DNA of 64,000 nucleotides from Arachidicoccus ginsenosidivorans (GTDB taxonomy: Bacteria; Bacteroidota; Bacteroidia; Chitinophagales; Chitinophagaceae), in assembly GCF_007971385.1 (NCBI RefSeq), contig NZ_CP042434.1:4588001-4652000 (forward strand), read 5' to 3'. Numbering within the stretch: the stretch's first letter is position 1; every line of letters begins with the position of its first letter. Below the pieces are notes generated by a model. That model did not search any database. It was not told the origin of the DNA and saw only the letters and a program-made list of their open reading frames with translations. A program made the translations under genes and the position numbers. Below, piece after piece: positions 55,978 through 64,000 of the stretch.

Positions 55978-57747
55978 TTACTGGGCAGCTACAGGTTCGT
56001 AAGCGTTCAGGCTTTGCTGGGATTGATAAATCTGTACATATTCTGGTGTGGATTGCATGAGCTGCTGATGGGTTCCTTTGGCTACCACCTCCCCTTCCAT
56101 CAGCAAAACGATTTGTTCATAATCCATGATCGGCTGAAGATTTTGGGTAATAGATACCAGGGTGATGCCAGGATAATTTTTAGCGACATTGTTCCAGATT
56201 TTTTGTTCAGTTTGTTTATCCACCCTTGCTGTAAACTCATCGAGTAATAAAATTTTAGGACTTCCGGCAAGGGCTCTTGCCAGCATGACTCTTTGCTTCT
56301 GGCCACCTGAAAGACTATCACCCCTTTCTGAGACGATCGTTTCCAGCCCCTCAGGCATCGAGTCTATAAAATCACCCAATTCGGCTGTATCAATGGCCTT
56401 TTGCATTTGCTCGGGTGAAACCTCTGCATTAAAGGCAATATTTTCCCGTAAGCTCATATTAAAAATAACGGCGTCCTGGAATACCAGGCCGATTTGCCTA
56501 AGTAATACCTCCTGGTCATAATCATCGAGCGGCACACCGTCATATAAAACCTGACCACTATCGGGTTGAATAAGCGTTGTGAGTGCGTACAAAAGTTGGG
56601 TCTTGCCAGCTGCTGTCGGTCCAATGATGGCTGTTTTTGAACCCGCTTTGATAGAAATGGATACATCCTTTAGCGCCTTTTTATCACCGTAGGCTAAAAC
56701 TAAATGCTGAATATCGATATTTCCTACCAGGGTTTTCTCAAAATCGCCGCCTTGCTTTTCGTCCGGGGCGTCCAGGATCTGCAGGATTCTCCCATAGGAG
56801 GCAGAGGCCCGGGCGATGATATTGCTCATAAAACCTATAATCAAAATCGGGAAAATCAGAATGGCGATATAACTGTTAAAGGCGGCAAATTCTCCCAGGG
56901 TCATAGAACCGGAAATCACAAAATGGCCACCCATGCCAAGGACGATCAGTCTGGCCATATTGGCGGTAAATACAATGACCGGTATCAAAAGCGCAAATAA
57001 GCGCAATATGGACAGCCCCAGATTTTTAGCCTCTCCACTGGCCTCTGTAAATTTGTAATATTCGGGCAATTGGGCATTCAGTACCCGAATCAGCGCAGAT
57101 CCTAAAATAGCTTCACTAATGACCCTGTTGAGCTTATCTAAGATTTCCTGAGATCTTTTGAAAAGCGCTTTTACCTTTTTAAATACCAAAAAGAAAGCGC
57201 CTCCAATAATAGGAATGACTAGTAGCACGAGTAAACCGAGTTTCCAGTTGATATTGATCAGCAAAATAGCGGCACCAATAATTAAAACTAAGGAGGATAC
57301 AATGGAGACAATTGCCTGAGAGACAAAGGTTTTTACGGCGTCTACATCAGAGGTCAGGTTGGTTAATATCTTACTTGGACTAACCGCCTGTATTTGTTTA
57401 TAGCAATGATGGGAGACTTTGTCTGCCAGTTGTTTTCTTAAATCGCGAGCCACCTTTTCAGAGGCATAGGTCTGTATGATACTTTGCAGGTAACTGAAAA
57501 CAAAAATACTCACGGTGGCTATTAGAAAAACCGTGAGTATTGAGGATAACTGGTAGGTATGATGGGTAAAACTATCGATACCCTTTTCAATAATTTTGGG
57601 TATGACCAGGTTCAGTAAATTGCTGAGCAGGGCAAAAATGAGTAGCCCGGCCAGTAGGCCTTTATAAGGCTTTAATACTTTGAATATATTTGCTTTTGGC
57701 TGGCCGTCTTTTCCCCGGCCCCTTGGTGAGGATGTATTCTGTTTCAT
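55978..57747 (-). CDS. ABC exporter half-transporter B
   Basis: 589 residues from MKQNTSSPRGRG (ATG 57747); the longer frame to 57882 adds residues lacking family similarity and runs toward the pdhA promoter. Six helices (LLAGLLIFALLSNLLNLVIP onward), then Walker A IGPTAAGKTQ, Q-loop GLVFQDAVIFNMSL, signature DSLSGGQKQ, Walker B KILLLDEFTARVD. The H-loop position reads VSITQNLQP, with Gln instead of His. Heterodimeric exporters often have one altered site. It is divergent from pdhA. Confidence 0.9.
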   Translation of the reverse strand: MKQNTSSPRGRGKDGQPKANIFKVLKPYKGLLAGLLIFALLSNLLNLVIPKIIEKGIDSFTHHTYQLSSILTVFLIATVSIFVFSYLQSIIQTYASEKVARDLRKQLADKVSHHCYKQIQAVSPSKILTNLTSDVDAVKTFVSQAIVSIVSSLVLIIGAAILLININWKLGLLVLLVIPIIGGAFFLVFKKVKALFKRSQEILDKLNRVISEAILGSALIRVLNAQLPEYYKFTEASGEAKNLGLSILRLFALLIPVIVFTANMARLIVLGMGGHFVISGSMTLGEFAAFNSYIAILIFPILIIGFMSNIIARASASYGRILQILDAPDEKQGGDFEKTLVGNIDIQHLVLAYGDKKALKDVSISIKAGSKTAIIGPTAAGKTQLLYALTTLIQPDSGQVLYDGVPLDDYDQEVLLRQIGLVFQDAVIFNMSLRENIAFNAEVSPEQMQKAIDTAELGDFIDSMPEGLETIVSERGDSLSGGQKQRVMLARALAGSPKILLLDEFTARVDKQTEQKIWNNVAKNYPGITLVSITQNLQPIMDYEQIVLLMEGEVVAKGTHQQLMQSTPEYVQIYQSQQSLNAYEPVAAQ

Positions 57748-57941
57748 CGTAGGGGCAAAAATAGTGGAAATGCCCTCTATTTTGTTACAAGTTTTCGATA
57801 AAACGGAGCCTTCCATCGGTAAATGTACAAATAGCGGTTTGAAGCCTAGGCTAAACTGTGGCCAAAGCGCCTTGATCCTCAAGGCGTGTTTGCCTCAGTC
57901 ACCTTTTTGGTTATTAGGGAAAACCAATCAGTCATTCGCTG

Positions 57942-57970
57942 TTGATTTCTGGAATTAATTACTATATTTG
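57942..57970 (+). promoter_or_regulatory. Promoter of the pdhA operon
   Basis: TTG at 57942-57944, 18 bases, then TATATTTG at 57963-57970. It sits 20 bases before the GTG start and rules out the longer ORF start at 57942. Confidence 0.7.
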
Positions 57971-57989
57971 CGTCTCAAATTTTATTATC

Positions 57990-58990
57990 GTGGCTACAAA
58001 TACTCAATTTTCGAAGGAAACCTATTTGTATTGGTATGAACTGATGCAATTAATCCGCCAGTTTGAGCTTAAAGCGGAAGAAAAGTATAAAATGGCAGGA
58101 AAAATCCGCGGATTTTTCCACGCCTACGTGGGACAGGAAGCAATTGCTGCCGGTTGTATGACAGCAACTCGTCCGGAAGACCCATTTATTACGGCTTACC
58201 GTGATCATGGTCTGGGCATGGCCAAAGGGATTACCCCAATGAAGCAATGGCTGAACTCTATGGTAAATCAACTGGTTGTGCGAAGGGTAAAGGCGGAAGT
58301 ATGCACTTCTTTAGCAAAGAACACCATTTCTTTGGTGGGCACGGCATTGTAGGTGGTCAGATAGGTGTGGGTGCCGGACTGGCTTTCGCTGAGCAATACC
58401 GTGGCACAGATAACGTGGTCCTTTGTTTTTTCGGGGATGGTGCTGCCAGACAAGGTGTACTCCATGAAACATTCAACCTGGCGATGCTTTGGAACCTACC
58501 GGTTGTATTTATTTGTGAAAACAACCATTATGCCATGGGGACTTCCATCGAAAGAACCTCTAACGTACTGGATATCTATAAATTAGCAGACGGATTTGAA
58601 ATGCCGGGTGATTCTGTAGATGGTATGAATCCTGAAACAGTGCATGAGGCTGTATCAAGAGCCGTAAAGCGTGCGCGTGAGAAAGGTGGCCCTACCCTTT
58701 TAGAAATCAAAACCTATCGTTATAAAGGACACTCTATTTCTGATCCGGGTAAATACCGGACCAAAGAAGAGTTGGAAGAATACAAATCCAAAGATCCGAT
58801 ACTTTTGACCTTGCATACTATTAAAGAAAAGGGGATTGCAACCGATGAGGAAATCGCTGCAATTGACAAACGTATTGAAGATGTCGTGGAAGCTGCTGTG
58901 AAATTCGCAGAAGAAAGTCCATTCCCGGATGCCAGCGAAGTGTTAAAAGACGTCTATGCAGATCCCAATTATGAATTTATTGTAGACTAA
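57990..58990 (+). CDS. pdhA: Pyruvate dehydrogenase E1 alpha subunit, one frameshift
   Basis: Start: GTG at 57990 (VATNTQFSKETYLYW), since the promoter lies just upstream. Motifs: FHAYVGQEAIAAGC near 42, ELYGKSTGCAKGKGGSMHFF, and the thiamine-diphosphate motif GDGAARQGVLHETF...NN. The break is at 58238-58239: one more A gives GITPNEAMAELYG and a 333-residue protein, the usual length. It is the alpha half of E1, which decarboxylates pyruvate to feed acetyl-CoA. The E1 beta and E2 genes are not in this window; the next gene is a TPR protein. Confidence 0.93.
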
Positions 58991-59016
58991 TCTCATATTA
59001 AAAATCAAAACAATTT

Positions 59017-59706
59017 ATGGCTTACAATCAGGCAAAAAGCAGTGCAGATCTTACCGCCTTTTGGTATAAAAACCAAAAAACGCTTCTGACCATTGTTGCA
59101 ATTATTATCATTGCTGTCTTGGGCGTTATTGCTTATAAGGCATTTATCCAGGCACCAAAAGAAGATCGTGCTAATGAGCAATTAGCTGTTGTTCAGGCGC
59201 ATTTTCAACAGGCGGCGTTTCAGCCAACCTTGGATACTGCAGCTTATAAGGCTGTTTTAAATGGTGCCGGAGATGGCACCGGCGCGCTGGGTATTATCAA
59301 GAGCTATGGTGGCACACCTGCAGGCAATCTGGCTAAATATTATGCAGGAGCGGCTTATCTTCATATCGGCGATTTCCAAAATGCAGTAAAATATCTCAAG
59401 GACTTCTCCACAGATCAAAAGCAGGTTCAAATGATGGCTTATGGTGCTTTAGGGGATGCTTACAGTGAGCTGAAACAAAATAAGGAGGCAATTAGCAGCT
59501 ATAAAAAAGCAGCTGCCACTTTTGAAGATGATGCAGTAAACGCTTCAGAATATCTGTTTAGAGCAGGTATGTTAAGTGAACTTGCCGGGCAGAAAAATGA
59601 TGCCATTGCAATTTATAAAAAATTAAAAGATGAATTTCCAAATACAGTCAAAGGTACACAGGCTGAAAAGTACCTGAACAGGTTGGAAGTTCAGACTACA
59701 AACTAA
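59017..59706 (+). CDS. TPR protein, YfgM-like
   Basis: 229 residues. One helix (LLTIVAIIIIAVLGVIAYKAF) with a short cytoplasmic tail is followed by tetratricopeptide-like helical hairpins outside (LAKYYAGAAYLHIGDFQNAVKYLKDF, AYGALGDAYSELKQNKEAISSYKKA, RAGMLSELAGQKNDAIAIYKKLKDEFPN). This resembles the ancillary SecYEG subunit YfgM, which assists transfer of proteins to chaperones. It follows pdhA by 26 bases and precedes ribH by 8, so all three likely share a transcript. Confidence 0.82.
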   Translation: MAYNQAKSSADLTAFWYKNQKTLLTIVAIIIIAVLGVIAYKAFIQAPKEDRANEQLAVVQAHFQQAAFQPTLDTAAYKAVLNGAGDGTGALGIIKSYGGTPAGNLAKYYAGAAYLHIGDFQNAVKYLKDFSTDQKQVQMMAYGALGDAYSELKQNKEAISSYKKAAATFEDDAVNASEYLFRAGMLSELAGQKNDAIAIYKKLKDEFPNTVKGTQAEKYLNRLEVQTTN

Positions 59707-59714
59707 TCAACGAT

Positions 59715-60191
59715 ATGGCCAGTACTGGAAATAACGTATTGACACAAGGCATCCCTGAATTAGCGGATGCCTTTGTTGTCCTGGTAAAGACTGAGTGGAA
59801 TGCGCACCTGGTGGACCGGTTGGAACAAGGATGTATCCGGGTTTTGCAGGCAGCCGGCGTTTCTTATAAAACCATTGTCGTACCGGGTGCTGTGGAACTC
59901 ACTTTTGCTGTAAAGCGCTATGATCAGGTGGCTGCAAAAAAGGCGGATGCCTTTATAACGCTGGGCACGGTTATACAAGGAGGAACGCCCCACTTTGAAT
60001 ATGTCTGCCAGATGGTATCCGATGGGGTGACGGCACTTAATCTCCAATTACCCGTACCTGTCATATTTGGGGTCTTAACCCTTAATAATGAACAGGAAGC
60101 CATTGAAAGAACCGGTGGTATTCATGGGCATAAAGGTGAAGAGGCTGCAATTACGGCCCTTAAAATGATCGCAATGAACCGGGCGCTTTGA
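59715..60191 (+). CDS. ribH: 6,7-dimethyl-8-ribityllumazine synthase
   Basis: 158 residues, the normal length. Motifs of the lumazine synthase fold are present: TEWNAHLVDRL, VPGAVELTFAVK, LGTVIQGGTPHFEYVCQMVSDGV with the catalytic His, IFGVLTLNNEQEAIERTGG and HGHKGEEAAITAL. It condenses the ribityl-amino-uracil with dihydroxybutanone phosphate, the penultimate riboflavin step, in an icosahedral or pentameric assembly. It lies in a row with the TPR gene. No other rib genes are nearby. Confidence 0.97.
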   Translation: MASTGNNVLTQGIPELADAFVVLVKTEWNAHLVDRLEQGCIRVLQAAGVSYKTIVVPGAVELTFAVKRYDQVAAKKADAFITLGTVIQGGTPHFEYVCQMVSDGVTALNLQLPVPVIFGVLTLNNEQEAIERTGGIHGHKGEEAAITALKMIAMNRAL

Positions 60192-60363
60192 TCGCCTGAT
60201 CTGGGCAGTGTCTCAAAAGAAAGGATGGAGACCTTATTTTGCCAGACAAGTTTTTGGTAGCTTTGTTATTCTAGCAAGGTTTTTGGTTATATCCCTTTTT
60301 TTAGTGCTGGTGATTAAGTCAGATTGCCCACTATTTGAAGATAACCCTTCTATTTTGAATGAT

Positions 60364-61086
60364 ATGGATGTTCAATTATTTATTCCCTGTTTTATAGACC
60401 AGCTCTATCCTACTGTTGCCTTTAATATGGTGAAAGTATTGGAAAAAGCAGGTTGCCATGTTAAATATAACACGAACCAGACCTGTTGCGGCCAGCCCGC
60501 TTTTAATGCAGGCTTTTTCGACGAAGCTAAATCGGTTTGCAAAAAGTTTCTGGATGATTTTAAATCGGATGACTTTATTGTTGCTCCTAGTGCCAGTTGC
60601 GTCGGGTTCGTGCGTAATTATTACGGTAAGTTATTTGAAAACTCCTCATTGATACATGATGTAAAGGCTGTTGGTGAACGCATTTTTGAGTTCTCTGATT
60701 TTATGGTCAATGTACTGAAAGTGGAGGACGTAGGTGCAACTTTTGAAGGGCGGGCCACCTATCATGATAGCTGTGCCGGTCTCAGGGAATGTCACATTAA
60801 GGACGAACCCAGAAAGCTGCTCTCCCATGTAAAAGGGTTGGAACTCGTAGAAATGGAGGACACGACAACTTGTTGCGGTTTTGGAGGTACCTTTGCGGTA
60901 AAGTTCAATCCCATCAGTGTGGCCATGGCCGATCAAAAAATCGGCCATGCACTGGACACCAAGGCAGATTATCTGATTTCTACTGACATGAGTTGTCTGA
61001 TGCATATTGGCGGATGCGCCGGCAAAAAAGGAGTGTCCATTAAAAGCCTGCACCTGGCTGATGTTCTTGCCAGTGGCTGGGATTAA
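60364..61086 (+). CDS. LutA/LldE-type (Fe-S)-binding protein (CCG domains)
   Basis: 240 residues from MDVQLFIPCF (ATG at 60364). The preceding 52 in-frame codons are hydrophobic and unlike the family, so they are probably leader. Two CCG domains are seen: a first with NQTCCGQPAFNAGFF and a second with HDSCAGLRE ... TTTCCGFGGTFAVK. This is the LutA/LldE/GlpC-like protein group, part of L-lactate oxidation in LutABC, or heterodisulfide-reductase-like. LutB and LutC partners are not adjacent. An EVE protein follows. Confidence 0.9.
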   Translation: MDVQLFIPCFIDQLYPTVAFNMVKVLEKAGCHVKYNTNQTCCGQPAFNAGFFDEAKSVCKKFLDDFKSDDFIVAPSASCVGFVRNYYGKLFENSSLIHDVKAVGERIFEFSDFMVNVLKVEDVGATFEGRATYHDSCAGLRECHIKDEPRKLLSHVKGLELVEMEDTTTCCGFGGTFAVKFNPISVAMADQKIGHALDTKADYLISTDMSCLMHIGGCAGKKGVSIKSLHLADVLASGWD

Positions 61087-61190
61087 TTGGGCTTTTAAAT
61101 ATAATTAGCCAAAAGCGCTATAAACAAAGTTCTGCAAACATAGCACAGTGCATGTGCGGTTGTTTTTTTCACTAAATATTTAGCAAGACA

Positions 61191-61691
61191 ATGGCAAATA
61201 ATTATTGGCTCGTAAAATCGGAGCCCTTTAAATACAGTTGGCAGCAGTTCAATAAGGACAAGAAGACCTTCTGGGATGGTGTCAGAAATTACCAGGCCCG
61301 TAATAACCTCAGATCTATGCAAAAGGGAGATCAGGTTTTTTTCTATCATAGCAATGAGGGTATGGAAATCGTAGGTATTGCCCAGGTGATCCGGGAAGCT
61401 TACCCCGATCCTACCATAGATGATGATCGTTGGGTGGCTGTGGATTTAAAGCCCGTAAAGGCTTTAAAGGCGCCTGTTGGTTTAGCCCAGATGAAGGCCG
61501 AAAAACGTTTGCAGGATCTGGGGCTGATTCGTCAGGGAAGACTTTCCGTGTGCCCGGTAACTGAGGATGAGTGGGACGTGATTTTAGAATTATCTGAACG
61601 CAATGCTGAAGAGGCCAAAACTGAAAAGCCAAAGCCAAAGCCAAAGCCAAAGACAAAGACAAAGCCAAAGACAAAGACAAAGACAAAGTGA
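61191..61691 (+). CDS. EVE-domain protein with a Lys/Pro/Thr repeat tail
   Basis: 166 residues. The EVE (PUA-like) core occupies residues 1-140: NYWLVKSEPFKYSWQQF, WDGVRNYQARNNLRSM, GDQVFFYHSNEGMEIVGIAQV, AYPDPT and WVAVDLKPVK. EVE domains bind modified bases in DNA or RNA. The last ~24 residues are KPKPKPKTKTKPKTKTKTK-type sequence encoded by hexanucleotide units AAGCCA and AAGACA at about 61626-61688, a likely replication-slippage product. The tail is positively charged and may bind nucleic acid. It is the last gene of the pdhA row. Confidence 0.9.
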   Translation: MANNYWLVKSEPFKYSWQQFNKDKKTFWDGVRNYQARNNLRSMQKGDQVFFYHSNEGMEIVGIAQVIREAYPDPTIDDDRWVAVDLKPVKALKAPVGLAQMKAEKRLQDLGLIRQGRLSVCPVTEDEWDVILELSERNAEEAKTEKPKPKPKPKTKTKPKTKTKTK

Positions 61692-61796
61692 GCCTTTGGC
61701 AATTGATCCTATAACTAAAGGCATTTGAATGAAGCTGAATGTTTCAAGGCATTCAATAATAAACTTTACATAAATAGCCAGCAGCGAATAACCAAG

Positions 61797-61860
61797 GGCA
61801 ACAGGCGAGCTAGCAAAACTAAGAATTTTCAGGGGTTGCTAGCTCGCCTTAAGCGTTGCC
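61797..61860. repeat. Extended inverted repeat between convergent genes
   Basis: AGGCGAGCTAGCAA (61803-61816) pairs exactly with 61836-61849, enclosed by GGCAAC (61797-61802) and GTTGCC (61855-61860). There is no T tract. It probably marks a transcription end between the EVE gene and the barrel protein (stop 61985). Confidence 0.6.
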
Positions 61861-61984
61861 TCCATAAAGGTAAGGTGTTTACACATTATTTAGGTGGTTA
61901 GCAACAGCCAGGTCAAATGAAAATAAAACAGGTGTTGCAATTTTAAGCTGTATGTTTGGCTTTAGGACCAATGACCATTCAGCA

Positions 61985-63565
61985 TTAGAGCCCGAGCTTA
62001 ATTCTGAGACCGCCATTGGTCATTTTAATATTTTGATTGAATAAATTATTACTCATCGGTACACTCACAAAAGGTTCGATGGAAAGTGATTTGCTTTTAT
62101 TGAGCGGTTGTTTAAAACCCAGACTGAAATTGATAAATCCTGCAAAATCCTTCGCCCCTACTTCCTGATCAGGGATTACCTCACGCTTATTCAAATTAGA
62201 GGCGATACTTTGCATGGCATCGGGTTTTAGCGCATAACCGGTATTCGCCTCCAGCGCTGAGCTCTGCATTTGAGCAATGGCATATCTGCGTTCAACTTTA
62301 TCGGAAAGTACTGCCATGGCTGAAACACCCGTACCCACATAAATTTTGGAACTGACCTGATAACGAATTTCTAAAGGTACGTTCAGTCCGGTGAGACTAG
62401 CGTCAAGGGCTGTGAGTGTCCTGCCGCTGGAAGCGATACTGGCAAGACTCTGTCCTTGACCAGTGCCGGCATCTTTAGAGCCGGTAAGTTCAGCATAGGA
62501 TAAACCAGAGGCCAATGAAAGTCGGTTACTGAGTTTATAGCCTACACTGAGGCCGTACCCCATATTTAGTTTTGCACTATTACTCACAGCAGGGACAACC
62601 ATGACACCCATATGCCACTTGCGGGATGAACCATTATTATCCGCTACGTCAAAATAACCTTTATCGTCAAAATGATCAAAGGCCTGACGATTATTACTTT
62701 GATTGCCGGCGCCAGCTACCTTAGCATTGTCAGCCAGGGGCTGTGCACTTGGTTTTATGCGCTGATTAGTGGCTGATAGGGCTGTATTATTTTGCAATAC
62801 ACGGTTATTGCTATTTTGATTTGATGGCGCATTATAAGGACGCTGAGCTGTACTAGCAGCCTTAGGTGCCGTCACCGTAAATACAGGTCCCACCGGGCTT
62901 ATCTGAAGGCCCGGAACCAGAAGCTGCCTAGGCTGATTAATGGAGGCCAGTGCATTTTCCGCGATCTGCCTGGCGGCCGCCTGGTCGGTGGTGGCAAAAT
63001 GGTTATTTAGTATAATAACGCCCCTTTGGCCTATGTGGTAAGGATGATTTTGCAGGAGCTTGCCCTCAGATTTTGCATCCTCTTTCAAGTCGTTATTAAA
63101 CGAGCTGATTGCCAAAGAACCAGCTGGGACAGACCGGTCGCCTTGTGCATCCATATTTGTCTGACCGGAAATCGCTGCTTGAGCTGCCTTTTGCGGCATG
63201 ATTGGGGTTGGAGTGCTAGCGCTTGGTATGCCTTTTGAACCTTTTGAATCTTTTGCCACCTCATGGCCTTGTTTTGTGGAGCTTGCTACTCCATTGAGGT
63301 GCGTTGTCTGGTTCAAGGACATATAGAGCCAACCGGCTCCCACAGCGAGCAGCAAGGCGGCAGCAACAGCCATCCAGGGACGCAGCAGTGTTCGCTGCTT
63401 TGTACCAGTTTTCTCTATCCGGGCCGCCGGCTCAGCTGATTGAGCAGCGGATGCTGCGGCTTCATGGCGGACAAACTGCTCCCAGGCGCCTTCTTTGTAA
63501 GGTTCCTGATGGGCTCTTAGTTTTTCAGCCAACTGACGGATAATATCATTTTCCTCGTTTTCCAT
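61985..63565 (-). CDS. Anti-sigma-like protein with an outer-membrane barrel C-terminus
   Basis: 526 residues. A ~70-residue cytoplasmic part starts with MENEENDIIRQLAEKLRAHQ and EGAWEQFVRHEAA, followed by one helix (WMAVAAALLLAVGAGWLYM). A long Gln/Asn/Ala-rich low-complexity periplasmic linker (~95-310) leads to a barrel-like C-terminus (GVMVVPAVSNSAKLNMGYGLSVGYKLSNRLSLASGLSYAE ... MTNGGLRIKLGL). The arrangement and the sigma-factor gene upstream on the same strand suggest a Bacteroidota anti-sigma/barrel protein. It could couple outer-membrane state to the sigma factor; this is inference. Confidence 0.7.
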   Translation of the reverse strand: MENEENDIIRQLAEKLRAHQEPYKEGAWEQFVRHEAAASAAQSAEPAARIEKTGTKQRTLLRPWMAVAAALLLAVGAGWLYMSLNQTTHLNGVASSTKQGHEVAKDSKGSKGIPSASTPTPIMPQKAAQAAISGQTNMDAQGDRSVPAGSLAISSFNNDLKEDAKSEGKLLQNHPYHIGQRGVIILNNHFATTDQAAARQIAENALASINQPRQLLVPGLQISPVGPVFTVTAPKAASTAQRPYNAPSNQNSNNRVLQNNTALSATNQRIKPSAQPLADNAKVAGAGNQSNNRQAFDHFDDKGYFDVADNNGSSRKWHMGVMVVPAVSNSAKLNMGYGLSVGYKLSNRLSLASGLSYAELTGSKDAGTGQGQSLASIASSGRTLTALDASLTGLNVPLEIRYQVSSKIYVGTGVSAMAVLSDKVERRYAIAQMQSSALEANTGYALKPDAMQSIASNLNKREVIPDQEVGAKDFAGFINFSLGFKQPLNKSKSLSIEPFVSVPMSNNLFNQNIKMTNGGLRIKLGL

Positions 63566-63659
63566 GCTAAGCCCTTCGCTGGTTATTTAAAATATTGTTC
63601 ATTTATTATTTGATTACTTTTATTTGTAGCCTGTGGTAGGGGTAATATCTACCGCATCC

Positions 63660-64000
63660 TCAACAGGCACTGAATTTCAAAGCATATAATGTTCTTAATT
63701 TACTTTTTGCGCGTGTTAAATATACCCGGGAACTACTAACGGGAATATCCATCATGTTTGCTATTTCTTCATGTGTATAACCTTCCACTTCGTGTAGATT
63801 GAAAACTATTTTATGATTTTCAGGTAATTGGTTGATGAGCGCCATAATATCTGCCACTTCAAGTGTCATTGAGGCTGGAGCGGCATGCTCAAACTGTTCG
63901 GCCTTTTCAATACCAGTCATATTAAAATTGGCTTTTTGTTTGCGGATATGGTCAATGGCGGTCCTGGAGGCGATTTTGGCGATCCATCCCTTAAAAAATT
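63660..64000 (-). CDS. ECF-type sigma-70 family sigma factor (5' end outside the window)
   Basis: The frame is open from the window end to the stop at 63660. Region 2 remains in part (FFKGWIAKIASRTAIDHIRKQK) and region 4 is complete (INQLPENHKIVFNLHEVEGYTHEEIANMMDIPVSSSRVYLTRAKSKL). This is a standard ECF sigma factor missing its N-terminus in this window. It is followed 94 bases later by the anti-sigma-like barrel protein, which is probably its regulator. An internal ATG within region 2-4 is not the start. Confidence 0.9.
   Translation of the reverse strand, partial: FFKGWIAKIASRTAIDHIRKQKANFNMTGIEKAEQFEHAAPASMTLEVADIMALINQLPENHKIVFNLHEVEGYTHEEIANMMDIPVSSSRVYLTRAKSKLRTLYALKFSAC

Noticed and set aside
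1..64000. CRISPR array
   Set aside because: No regularly spaced repeat unit was found on either strand.

Overview
The window comes from a Bacteroidota chromosome, most likely the Chitinophagales/Sphingobacteriales side. The signs are an Oar-like TonB receptor, a type IX secretion C-terminal sorting domain, a stand-alone homocysteine methyltransferase next to a long MetH, LuxE-type acyl-protein synthetase, group III truncated haemoglobin, and several promoters matching TTG-N17-19-TAnnTTTG. The assignment is by gene content only.

Layout. 1-5.4 kb: a cut-off secreted protein, a PLP trans-sulfuration enzyme, ACP phosphodiesterase, a FAD-dependent oxidoreductase and an outer-membrane barrel. 5.6-13.8 kb: LuxE-like enzyme, UbiA-like membrane protein, M42 peptidase, SprT-like protein, an AtpZ pair, PA0069-type radical SAM protein and an amidohydrolase lipoprotein. 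14.0-21.8 kb: a same-strand nitric-oxide / low-oxygen block with hemerythrin, DUF488, RIC di-iron repair protein, a four-helix membrane protein, truncated haemoglobin, two small membrane proteins, a CcoO-like cytochrome c, a CcoN-like haem-copper subunit with an unusual N-terminal partner, and an Fe-S Rrf2 regulator. Three copies of one inverted repeat sit before rrf2, before the oxidase genes and before the RIC genes. 21.9-27.8 kb: Oar-like receptor, 1-Cys peroxiredoxin, MscS channel. 28-39.3 kb: M28 peptidase, methionine synthase locus, recR, Ig-like lipoprotein, CocE/NonD hydrolase, TPR protein. 39.4-46.7 kb is the accessory part: tRNA-Arg(CCU), an AT-rich orphan gene, a metalloprotease with a discoidin domain, an FtsX-type permease and a tnpB-only IS605-group element. 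47-53.8 kb: a degenerate kinase, a NarL-type regulator, a hybrid kinase and a type-IX-secreted lectin/DUF11 protein. 54-61.7 kb: a heterodimeric ABC exporter, then divergently pdhA, a TPR protein, ribH, a LutA-like protein and an EVE protein. 62-64 kb: barrel protein and a cut-off ECF sigma factor.

The most important point for any user: thirteen conserved genes here are interrupted by a total of seventeen frameshifts (an eighteenth is possible), and every one is repaired by adding one base, nearly always in a short homopolymer. All thirteen repaired genes have lengths divisible by three. This looks like uncorrected long-read deletion error, not gene decay, so I give these genes as single coding regions with the break position stated.
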